From JACKFB01 sp041389525 (GTDB taxonomy: Bacteria; Myxococcota_A; UBA9042; PHBI01; JACKFB01): a stretch of DNA of 33,318 nucleotides. The translations under genes were made by a program, and so were the position numbers. The stretch covers positions 1-33,318 of the forward strand of contig JAWKRR010000071.1 in assembly GCA_041389525.1 (NCBI GenBank), written 5' to 3'. Numbering within the stretch: the first letter of the stretch is position 1; every line of letters begins with the position of its first letter. This document shows positions 1 through 7,016 of the stretch, piece by piece. The notes beneath the pieces are model-generated. The model saw only the letters and a program-made list of their open reading frames with translations, ran no database searches and was not told the DNA's origin.

Positions 1-24
1 ACTGCGGAGCCAAATAGCTCGCCG

Positions 25-492
25 GTGGCGCTGACCTTTACCCGTGACGTCGCCGCGCCGGCCACGCTCCTCTTCGATCTCGTGGATGACCCCGAGGCGC
101 AGAGGGCGTGGCGGGACGGCCTCGTCGACACGGTGGCGACGTCGGGGCACACCCGCGACGCGCCGGTCGGGGCCACCTTCGTCCAGCGGGTACGGATGGC
201 CGGGCGGCTGGTCGCGTGGCAGGTCGAGATCCTGGCGTGGGAGCGGCCCCGGCGCATCGCGGTGCGCGTCGGGGTAGGCCCCGTTCGCGTCGACGTGCGC
301 TGGCGATTCGAGGCGCTGGACGGCGGCGGATCGCGGCTGACGTGGAGCGCGGAGCCCAGCGGCGGCGGCCTGCTCCAGCGGCTCTCGGGGCCGGCGGTGG
401 GCTTCTTCGGCGCCCGCGCCCTCGCCGGTCAGGTGGCCGCGCTGGCCGCGCTGGCTGAGCGCCGCGCGCGTAAAGGCCTCAGCGACGGATGA
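25..492 (+). CDS. SRPBCC-family (START-like) protein, possibly partial at 5' end
   Basis: 155 residues from a GTG start. The pattern fits the SRPBCC/polyketide-cyclase-like fold, a hydrophobic-ligand pocket family: an N-terminal strand (LTFTRDV), then APATLLFDLVDDPEAQRAW, alternating strands through RRIAVRVGVGPVRVDVRW and TWSAEP, and a long C-terminal helix rich in Ala/Leu. The ligand cannot be told. The GTG at 25 places the first strand where SRPBCC proteins usually begin, but no Shine-Dalgarno is clear and the frame stays open through base 1, so the gene may start outside the window. Its last 14 bases overlap the 3' end of the convergent acetyltransferase gene. Confidence 0.75.
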   Translation: MALTFTRDVAAPATLLFDLVDDPEAQRAWRDGLVDTVATSGHTRDAPVGATFVQRVRMAGRLVAWQVEILAWERPRRIAVRVGVGPVRVDVRWRFEALDGGGSRLTWSAEPSGGGLLQRLSGPAVGFFGARALAGQVAALAALAERRARKGLSDG

Positions 493-1462
493 CCAAGGTC
501 GTCGTCTCGAGCCCGAACTCGGACCAGCGGCGCTTGTAGTCCATCTCGGTGCCCAGGTCGTAGCTGGCGATCCCCTCGTCGCACAGCCGCGTGATCAGCT
601 CCACCTGGACGAGGTTTCCCAGGGACAGCGAGCGGAACCGGTTGTCGTAGCTCATCTGCAGCCCTCGGAAGCTGTCGCCGAAGGTGGCGCCGAAGCCCAT
701 GGCCACGTCCTCGTCGTCGAGGCGCCCAAAGACCACGCGCATGCGGCCGTCCTTGGCGAGGCGCTGCGTCATGAGCTCGTAGAAGGTCGCCATCCCGCTG
801 TCGCCAAGCCCCTCGTGCGCCAGGCCCTTCCAACTGCGCTTGTCGACGTCGAGGATGCGCGCGTAGAGGCGCTGGCGCTCCGCCTCGTCGGCGACCACGT
901 CGTGCCAGTGCCAGACCACCCCCGCCTCGTCGGCGAGCCTGCGGGCGCGCCGGAGATTCTTGCGGAAGACCCGCGCCCGGTCGGCCCAGAACCCCTCGAT
1001 GCCGCGGCTCAGATCGGCCACGTAGCGGCGAGTGACCGGCCCCAAGAAGAGCCGGTGGGTCTTGCCGAAGCGCTGGGACAGGCGGCGAAAGGCCCTCGAG
1101 CCCGCGTCCATCCCGCACAGCCACAGCGCGTCCCAGTCGTCTTGGACCTCGAGCAGCGCCCGCTCGCAGCCGTCGAAGAGCGCGTCGTCGTCACCGCCGC
1201 CCAGCAGCGGGCTAGCCAACCCCCACATCGCCTCCATGGGCGACAGGTAGGCGCCGAGGCCCGCGGCGTGACCCCGCGCCAACACCAGCCAGCCCGCGTC
1301 CGAGCGATAGACGTAGGGCTCTTGCTCGGGGTGGAAGGCCTGATGGGCCGAGAGGATCCACGCGCTGGAGGTGCAGAATGCGTCGACTCGCGGCGTGTTC
1401 AGCGCCATGGCGTCGAAGGCGTCGGCCTCCGCCGCGATCGTCGCGATGTCGGTCCGAATCAC
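479..1462 (-). CDS. GNAT-type N-acetyltransferase, BioF2-like (Acetyltransf_6)
   Basis: 327 residues. The C-terminal half has the BioF2-like/FemAB-related acetyltransferase pattern: a basic helix (FRKNLRRARRLADEAG), a central FYELMTQRLAKDGRMRVVFGRL segment, then YDNRFRSLSLGNLVQVELI, a DLGTE element and YKRRWSEFG near the end. Members transfer acyl or aminoacyl groups in surface polysaccharide or peptide-linked pathways; the substrate here is unknown. The GTG start lies inside the stop of the upstream mosaic lipoprotein gene (GTGA, 1459-1462), so translation is probably coupled to it. No signal peptide, so it is likely cytoplasmic. It converges on and slightly overlaps the SRPBCC gene. Confidence 0.85.
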   Translation of the reverse strand: MIRTDIATIAAEADAFDAMALNTPRVDAFCTSSAWILSAHQAFHPEQEPYVYRSDAGWLVLARGHAAGLGAYLSPMEAMWGLASPLLGGGDDDALFDGCERALLEVQDDWDALWLCGMDAGSRAFRRLSQRFGKTHRLFLGPVTRRYVADLSRGIEGFWADRARVFRKNLRRARRLADEAGVVWHWHDVVADEAERQRLYARILDVDKRSWKGLAHEGLGDSGMATFYELMTQRLAKDGRMRVVFGRLDDEDVAMGFGATFGDSFRGLQMSYDNRFRSLSLGNLVQVELITRLCDEGIASYDLGTEMDYKRRWSEFGLETTTLVIRR

Positions 1463-4400
1463 TCGGTCGGCAGTCCCAGGCAGTAGACCCGCAGTGGCAT
1501 GTCGCAGGAGGCGACCGTCCCCGCGGTCCAGGTGCTGTCGGTGGCTCGGCAGTTGCCCGCGAGGCTGATCTCTTCGGGCGCGGCCGAGGTCCAGTCGACG
1601 CAGAGGCCGCTGCCCGGCTCCTCACCCACCGGAGGCCCGCCCGAGATCAGGGTCCCGGTCCACACGGCGCACGGCTCGGTGGCCTCGTTCCCCGCTTGGG
1701 TGCGGTCGATGGGTGAGGCCAGGCCGCCGCCGACCAGCGCGCCGATGTCCTCCGCGACGAGCCGCGTCCAGAGCTTCGTCTCCGGGTCGTAGGTTCGCCA
1801 CGGCCCGCCGCCCGAAAAGCGTGCTGCCGCCGCGCCAGAAGACGCGTCGGAGATCCACGCCGCGTAGTTGCCGGGCAGGTCCGCGCCCGACGCGAGGCCC
1901 GCGCAGAGCAAGTCCGCGCCGCTCTGTCCGCCGACGCCAGCGCCGGTGACCTGCATCGACGTCACGAAGGCTCGCAGGTCCGTCTCGACGCAGCCCGCGG
2001 TGCTCTCCACGCTGCCTTCGGGGCAGTAACACTCGGGCAGGCCGCCCACGGCGTGGCAGCGGTCGGGGCCGGGCGGCTGGCATGGCGCGTCGGGGCCGGT
2101 GACGTTGCAGGGGTCCGGGATGCAGATGCCGTTGGCCTTGACCCAGCCCTTCTCGCAGCCGCAGACGGCCTTGTCGCCCGCGGGGGACGCCGTGCAGCCC
2201 TCCTGGTGGAGCGCCGTGCAGGGGTCGGGCAGGCAGGGGTCGAGGGTGCAGTTCCCAGCGCCGTCGTCGTGGGTCGGCGGCGTGCAGACGCAGAGCGCGC
2301 TGCCGGTGGACGAGTCGCAGACGGCGCGCTCGGGGTCGTCGCAGGCGGTCGCGTCGCAGAGCGGATCGCTGAGGCGGAATCCGAAGATCTCGCCGCCGCC
2401 GGTCAGGGTGAACCGCATCCGGAAGCGGCCGCTGGTCAGCGCGTTCAGCGGCGGCATGGCGATGGCCTCGCCGCGGTAGTCGCCCTCGGCCACCACCTTC
2501 TGCTGGGTGGCCAGGATGCTGTTGATGGGGCTGAGCGCCTCGATCTGGATGACCATCTTGTCGGCGACGAAGGCGTTGAGCGTGAGGACCGACGCGCGGC
2601 TGCCGGCCTGCATCGTCAGCGGCCGGGTGACCAGGGTGGACTGCGTCGGCGCGGCCTCGAGGCCCACCGCGCCGCCTTCGCGCACGACGTGACGCACGAT
2701 GCCGCCCGCGGCCGCCGGCTCAGCGCAGCCGCCCTCGCGGGTGCCGCCCGACAAGAAGTGCCACAGGCCGCCTGCGCTGGCGGGCGCGCCGCCGGTGAGG
2801 GTGGCGATGGCGGTGTCGGGCTCCTGGACCGTAAAGGCCTTCTCGATGAAGGGGATCTCGAGGCCGTTCGGCTCGCTGGTGGCGAGCTTCCAGTGGCGCC
2901 CGTCGCGGCTGGACACCAAGGACGCCCACGCGGTCTTGGGGCAGATGTTCTCGCGCTTTTGGACCAGGCCGAGCCAGAGGCTGCCGACGCGCCAAGCCAC
3001 CATGTCCCCGTAGAAGCGGTTGCCGGAGACCTCGGCCGGCGTGGGGCCCAAGATGCCCGGCGCTGCCAGCGCGTCGGGGGCGATGGGGAACGCGGTGAGC
3101 GGGTCGGTGCCGCCGCGGATGACGCCGCGCGCGTCGCCGTCGGTGCCCGAGACCAGCGAGACCAGGGCGTCGTAGCGCTGATTCCACGGGTCCCAGACGA
3201 CGCGGGTGCGCTCGCCGACGCGGCCGTAGATCCCGGGGGGGACGGCGGCGTCGGTGAAGCTGAGCACGGGGCTGTCAGACAGCGGGGTGAAGCTGACGCC
3301 GTCGTCGGAGCCGTAGAGGTAGACGCCAGCTTGGGTGACCGAGCCCAGGGCGCGGCGGCTGGCCGAGAGCAGGTAGCCCGTCTCGGTGCGGGTGACCTCG
3401 CCCATGACCAGGCCGTCGACGCGCAGGACGCAGTGGGGGGCTGGCATCTCGGGGAAGAGGGCGGGCTTGGTCCAGGGGCCCGCGGGGTCGAGCGCGACGG
3501 CCACGCAGAGCCACGAGGGCTGCGCGTCCAGGGCCCAGGGCTGGCGATAGCCCGTGTAGTAGAGGCGCCACGGGTAGGCCGCGAGGGGGTCGTCGGCGGG
3601 CAGCGCGGCGAGCTCGGCCGCGTCGAGGTGGATGAGGCTGCCGCCGGCCTGGGCGCGGCCGATGGCGGCGTCCGGGTCGGGCTGCACGAGGTAGTCGGCG
3701 TCCAGTCGCACGGCGGGGTGGACCTTGCGCGAGTAGCCGTCGCGGCTGTTGACCAGCCAGTCGTCGACGAAGAGCTGCCAGCTCGTGTCCAGGACCACGT
3801 CGCCGACCGGAGCGGGCAGGGTGGTGGCGTTGACCACGGGCACCTCGACGCAGGCGCCCGCGTCGTCGGCGAAGCCGGGGTCACAGGCGCAGGTGACCGC
3901 GCTGGCGGCGTCGGCGGTGCAGACGGACTTGGCGTACTCGCTGCACGGGTTGGGGTCGCAGGCGTCGTCGACGCAGCCGCCCGCGCCGTCGGGGATCTCG
4001 CCGGCTGGGCAGGCGCAGAGGGCCAGCCCCGCGGAGATGGAGCAGGCGGTCTGCGGGGCCACGCACGGGTTTGGCAGGCAGGGGTCGTAGGTGCAGCCGC
4101 CCGCGCCGTCGTCGTGGGTGCCCGGGTCGCACAGGCACACGGGCAGGCCGGCGTCGTCGATCTTGCAGATGCCGCGGGCCGCCTCGGTGCACGGGTTCGG
4201 GAAGCAGGCGCTCGCTTGGGTGCAGGTGTCGCCGGCGCCTTCGATGAAGCCGGGCAGGCAGCCCGCGCAGAAGCCGGAGATGCACTCCTTGTGGACGCTG
4301 GCGCAGGGGTCCGGGTCGCAGGGGTCGCCCTCGGGGATGCAGGAGCCGGTGCCGTCGTCGACGAAGCCCAGCGCGCAGTCGCCGCAGACGCCCTCGGTGC

Positions 4401-4638
4401 AGGTGCGATTCAGCGGTGCGCAGGGGTCGGGCTTGCAGGGGTCTTTGGGGCCAACATCCTCGGTGAGGATCGGCGTGTCCTTCGGCGTGTCGGCGGTGGA
4501 GTCGCCGACGATCTCGGTCTCCGGGCCCGCGTCGGCGTCGGGACGTGGCTTCTCGCGCACCGTCGTGCACGCGCTGGCCAGGGCGGACGAGCACGCCAGC
4601 AGCGAGATGGCGACGATTCGCGAGACACTGGACGCCAT
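1459..4638 (-). CDS. Large mosaic lipoprotein: EGF-like modules, beta-propeller, DUF1554
   Basis: 1059 residues. The signal peptide carries an LLAC lipobox (Cys16; a weaker one ends at Cys24), predicting a lipid anchor. An Asp/Thr-rich linker (about 30-65) is followed by five Cys-rich EGF-like modules with the D-P-C-x-P-x-P-C signature (about 67-263). Next comes a region of about 490 residues that starts with LFVDDWLVNS and looks like the five-bladed propeller of GH32/GH43-like proteins (for example AGVYLYGSDDGVSF, LVSSRDGRHWKLA). Three more Cys-rich modules follow, then a C-terminal DUF1554 domain (about 888-1059: FVTSMQVTGAGVGGQSGADLLC, then YAAWISD). Probably surface-exposed and carbohydrate-binding or -cleaving, but no catalytic residues can be assigned. 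A GGAG lies 7-8 bases before the ATG. The GNAT gene follows by a 4-bp overlap. Confidence 0.85.
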   Translation of the reverse strand: MASSVSRIVAISLLACSSALASACTTVREKPRPDADAGPETEIVGDSTADTPKDTPILTEDVGPKDPCKPDPCAPLNRTCTEGVCGDCALGFVDDGTGSCIPEGDPCDPDPCASVHKECISGFCAGCLPGFIEGAGDTCTQASACFPNPCTEAARGICKIDDAGLPVCLCDPGTHDDGAGGCTYDPCLPNPCVAPQTACSISAGLALCACPAGEIPDGAGGCVDDACDPNPCSEYAKSVCTADAASAVTCACDPGFADDAGACVEVPVVNATTLPAPVGDVVLDTSWQLFVDDWLVNSRDGYSRKVHPAVRLDADYLVQPDPDAAIGRAQAGGSLIHLDAAELAALPADDPLAAYPWRLYYTGYRQPWALDAQPSWLCVAVALDPAGPWTKPALFPEMPAPHCVLRVDGLVMGEVTRTETGYLLSASRRALGSVTQAGVYLYGSDDGVSFTPLSDSPVLSFTDAAVPPGIYGRVGERTRVVWDPWNQRYDALVSLVSGTDGDARGVIRGGTDPLTAFPIAPDALAAPGILGPTPAEVSGNRFYGDMVAWRVGSLWLGLVQKRENICPKTAWASLVSSRDGRHWKLATSEPNGLEIPFIEKAFTVQEPDTAIATLTGGAPASAGGLWHFLSGGTREGGCAEPAAAGGIVRHVVREGGAVGLEAAPTQSTLVTRPLTMQAGSRASVLTLNAFVADKMVIQIEALSPINSILATQQKVVAEGDYRGEAIAMPPLNALTSGRFRMRFTLTGGGEIFGFRLSDPLCDATACDDPERAVCDSSTGSALCVCTPPTHDDGAGNCTLDPCLPDPCTALHQEGCTASPAGDKAVCGCEKGWVKANGICIPDPCNVTGPDAPCQPPGPDRCHAVGGLPECYCPEGSVESTAGCVETDLRAFVTSMQVTGAGVGGQSGADLLCAGLASGADLPGNYAAWISDASSGAAAARFSGGGPWRTYDPETKLWTRLVAEDIGALVGGGLASPIDRTQAGNEATEPCAVWTGTLISGGPPVGEEPGSGLCVDWTSAAPEEISLAGNCRATDSTWTAGTVASCDMPLRVYCLGLPTE

Positions 4639-4733
4639 CGAGGACTCCGGATCGAGGAAGCGGGAGCATAGCGATCCGTCCGCACCTCGGGCAAGGCCGT
4701 CGCGCGCCCGTTCCGTTGTGGTAGCGTCGAGGG

Positions 4734-5471
4734 ATGGCGCGACCGCTCATCCTCATCGTGATCGTGGTGCTCGGGGCGGGGCCCCTGGCGGGCTGCAAGT
4801 CCGGGGGCTCCGGTGACGACGTCGCCGCGCAGGCCGCCGCCGTCGCGTCCTGCGAGTACGCGCAGGGCTACTCGCTGGAGTGCCCGGCCTACGCCGCGTT
4901 CCTCGACAGCCTCGACGGCGGGCCCGACGACTACGGCCTCGTCGCGCTGGTCGAGGACCCCGCGCCGGAGAAGCGCTGGCTGGGGGCCACGGGGCTGGCG
5001 CGTCGCGGGCGGCAGTTCCACGACGACCCTGCGCTGCGTGGGCGCCTTCTGGAGGCCGCCCGCGGCGAGGTGGATCCGGCGGCCGCGAAGGCCCTCGGCG
5101 CGGCCCTCGCCCGCACCCAGATCCGGCGGATGCAGCCCGCGGACGCGCCTGACGCGGCCCTCCTCGGCGAGGAGCGGGCCGCCCTCGAGCGCCTCGCGTC
5201 CGAGCACCCCCTGCCGGCCATGCGGGCGGCACTGCTGGCGGAGCTCTTAGGCTACGGCGGCGACGCGTGGTTCGACTTCACCGATCAGCGCCTCGGAAAT
5301 GACACCGACGCCGAGGTCCGACGCGCGGGCCTCGCCGCGTTCATGTCCGCGGACCCCGCGCGGGCCAGCGAGGTCTGCGCGATCTGGCAGCGCCACGCCG
5401 ACGCCGACCCCGACGAGCAGACGGCCGCCGCCGCGGCCAAGCTCCGCACGACGTGGGGACACTGCCGCTGA
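4734..5471 (+). CDS. HEAT-like alpha-helical lipoprotein, function unknown
   Basis: 245 residues. MARPLILIVIVVLGAGPLAGC is a clear lipoprotein signal with LAGC lipobox (Cys21). The mature part is Ala/Leu/Arg-rich and helical, with HEAT-like stretches (EKRWLGATGLARRGRQF, PAMRAALLAELLGY, EVRRAGLAAFMS), which suggests a periplasmic or outer-membrane scaffold. Cysteines at CEYAQGYSLEC and near the C-terminus (CAIW, GHC) could form disulfides. A GAGGG lies directly against the ATG with no spacing, too close for a normal ribosome site. It diverges from the mosaic lipoprotein gene across 95 bp. Confidence 0.8.
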   Translation: MARPLILIVIVVLGAGPLAGCKSGGSGDDVAAQAAAVASCEYAQGYSLECPAYAAFLDSLDGGPDDYGLVALVEDPAPEKRWLGATGLARRGRQFHDDPALRGRLLEAARGEVDPAAAKALGAALARTQIRRMQPADAPDAALLGEERAALERLASEHPLPAMRAALLAELLGYGGDAWFDFTDQRLGNDTDAEVRRAGLAAFMSADPARASEVCAIWQRHADADPDEQTAAAAAKLRTTWGHCR

Positions 5472-5618
5472 CTCGCGGCTGACCCGCCGCAGCACCGCAG
5501 CCGACCCGCCGGTTTTCTCCGCGGTGCGGCTTCCTGTATTAGGTGGGTGAAACCCCGGCGAGCCACCCCGGAGCGCCCGCCCGCCCCCTTCGTCCCGCGA
5601 CCCGAGGATATTGGCGCC

Positions 5619-6392
5619 ATGAAGTACCTGCTCCTCCCTAGCCTCGCCGCGGCCCTGATCCTGGTGGCCGCGGGCTGCGACGAGGGCGCGAAGTTCGTGA
5701 CCGAGTCCGACACCTCGATCGCGGACGCCGACGCCGCCTCGGGCGACGTGCCCGTCACGACGACAGACGTCGCCACAGACCTGCCCCAGGCCCACGTGCC
5801 GGACGCCACCATCACGCCCGGGCCCAACTGCGGGCCGGTCATCCCCAACCAGAACACCAAAGGCCCGAAGGTGCCCTGGGGCGGCCTCGTCTACGAGGGC
5901 AAGACCTACACGTGCAACGAGTGCCCGGGCGGCCTGCAGATTCAGGAGGGGCGCTGGCGTCACATCGACGGCAAGACCGAAGATCCCGACGTCCCGCTGG
6001 ACGACGACTACCGCGAGCGGCTCGAGCTCTCCGGCAACACCTGGAGCTTCGTGTCCGACGGCACCGACTCCTTCACCAACACCTTCGAGACCCAGACCGT
6101 CAGCGGCTGGTACTTCTGCGGCGACGCCTCCGAGATCTCAACCCGCGGCAGCGTCTTCGTCGTCACCAGCGTCGCCAACCCAGGCGCCTTCGGCTGGCAG
6201 GAGGGCATCGTCATCACCGCGGAGCTCCTCATGGACGGGCCGCTGAGCGGGATGATCTTCAACTGGCGCGACGGCATCGCTCCGGGCGGCTCCACCCAAG
6301 ATCTGTACTGCCGCATCGGCTCGACGGTGAGCGTGGAAGGCACCGGCGGCGCACCGAACTCGCAGAAGCTCTGCAAGGATCCCTTCGAGTAG
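5619..6392 (+). CDS. Lipoprotein of unknown function
   Basis: 257 residues from the ATG at 5619. The frame is open further upstream to a GTG at 5547, but a GAGGA at 5604-5608 (10-base spacing) and a lipoprotein signal starting at MKYLLLPSLAAALILVAAGC (Cys20) fix the start. An Asp/Thr-rich linker follows, then a Cys-containing region (PNCGP, YTCNECPGG) and a strand-rich domain with WSFVSDG, SGWYFCGDASE and LYCRIGS. It could be a small beta-barrel, but I do not recognise a family. A possible -10 element TATTAG lies at 5537-5542 with a poor -35. The Nudix gene follows after 4 bp, so the two are probably one transcript. Confidence 0.85.
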   Translation: MKYLLLPSLAAALILVAAGCDEGAKFVTESDTSIADADAASGDVPVTTTDVATDLPQAHVPDATITPGPNCGPVIPNQNTKGPKVPWGGLVYEGKTYTCNECPGGLQIQEGRWRHIDGKTEDPDVPLDDDYRERLELSGNTWSFVSDGTDSFTNTFETQTVSGWYFCGDASEISTRGSVFVVTSVANPGAFGWQEGIVITAELLMDGPLSGMIFNWRDGIAPGGSTQDLYCRIGSTVSVEGTGGAPNSQKLCKDPFE

Positions 6393-6396
6393 GCCG

Positions 6397-6801
6397 GTGC
6401 GCCCCCCTGACGAGCTGGTCGTCGTCGCCGGCGTGATGCCGGGTCCCGAGCCGGGCAGCGTGCTGGCCTTTCGGCGCGCGCCCGGTCGCCACCACGCGGG
6501 CGCGTGGGAGTTCCCGGGCGGCAAGGTCGACGCCCACGAGACCCACGCCAGCGCCCTGGCCCGCGAGCTGCGCGAAGAGCTGGGCATCGAGGTGCGCGTC
6601 GGCGAGCGGCTGTGGGAGGGGCGCGCCCCGGGCCCGCCCGCGGTCAGGGTGAGCTTCTTCGAGGTGGCTGTGACATCCGGCAGCCCCGCGCTGACGGTCC
6701 ATGACGCCGTGCGCAGCGTGTCAAAGGGTTCAGCACCCGACCTCGGCTGGGCCCCGGTGGACGCGGCGTTCTTCCACTGGTACGCCTCCAAGATGCCCTG
6801 A
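6397..6801 (+). CDS. Nudix (MutT-like) hydrolase
   Basis: 134 residues. The Nudix box is intact: GKVDAHE, seven residues, then RELREELGI, matching G-x5-E-x7-R-E-U-x-E-E-x-G-U, which binds Mg2+ and hydrolyses a nucleoside diphosphate linked to another group. Before it, EFPGGK is the usual strand-turn, and AFRRAPGRHHAGAWEFPGGK resembles MutT/8-oxo-dGTPase relatives. The substrate is not determined. The GTG start lies 4 bases after the stop of the preceding lipoprotein gene, and no separate ribosome site is evident, so it may depend on upstream translation. Confidence 0.9.
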   Translation: MRPPDELVVVAGVMPGPEPGSVLAFRRAPGRHHAGAWEFPGGKVDAHETHASALARELREELGIEVRVGERLWEGRAPGPPAVRVSFFEVAVTSGSPALTVHDAVRSVSKGSAPDLGWAPVDAAFFHWYASKMP

Positions 6802-6944
6802 GGCTTGAGCGGCGCTCGGGGTCGATCGCATCGCGATCACGCGCGGGCGGCTCACCGGCGAGCCCGCAAAAACCCAGGCCGCTCGGCTGCGGCGCGCCCC
6901 TTCGCCCCCCCTGTGGCGTCACGCTCGTGGCCCCAGGAGGCGAA

Positions 6945-7016
6945 GTGAGCATCCTCGAATCCAGTGGCCCGCCCTGCTTCGCAACCCATGTTCCGGCTGC
7001 TACAGTGGCACTGTGA
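6945..7016 (+). CDS. Putative 23-residue leader peptide coupled to the FHA regulator
   Basis: A GTG at 6945 sits four bases after a perfect AGGAGG (6935-6940), the strongest ribosome site in this intergenic region. It opens a 23-codon frame beginning MSILESSGPP and ending ATVAL. Its TGA (7014-7016) overlaps the GTG start (7013-7015) of the FHA regulator in the GTGA arrangement used at other junctions here. The regulator has no ribosome site of its own, so ribosomes finishing this short frame would be placed on the regulator start. The peptide resembles nothing I know; its role may be translational coupling only. Could be coincidence. Confidence 0.5.
   Translation: MSILESSGPPCFATHVPAATVAL
6978..7006 (+). 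promoter_or_regulatory. Candidate sigma-70-like promoter before FHA regulator
   Basis: TTCGCA (6978-6983) and TACAGT (7001-7006) are 17 bases apart and each match four of six consensus positions; TGC precedes the -10 (extended -10). Initiation would fall at about the GTG codon at 7013, giving a leaderless message. This conflicts with the leader-peptide reading, in which the transcript begins upstream; only one may be real. Confidence 0.3.

Noticed and set aside
2053..4671. An 872-residue plus-strand frame
   Set aside because: Antisense to the mosaic lipoprotein; composed mainly of Ala, Gly, Val, Arg and Asp, with no recognisable domain.
6843..6872. Terminator after the Nudix gene
   Set aside because: GCGGGC and GCCCGC (or GGCTC and GAGCC) can pair, but the run that follows is A on the plus strand, not T, and there is no gene ending on the minus strand to use it.
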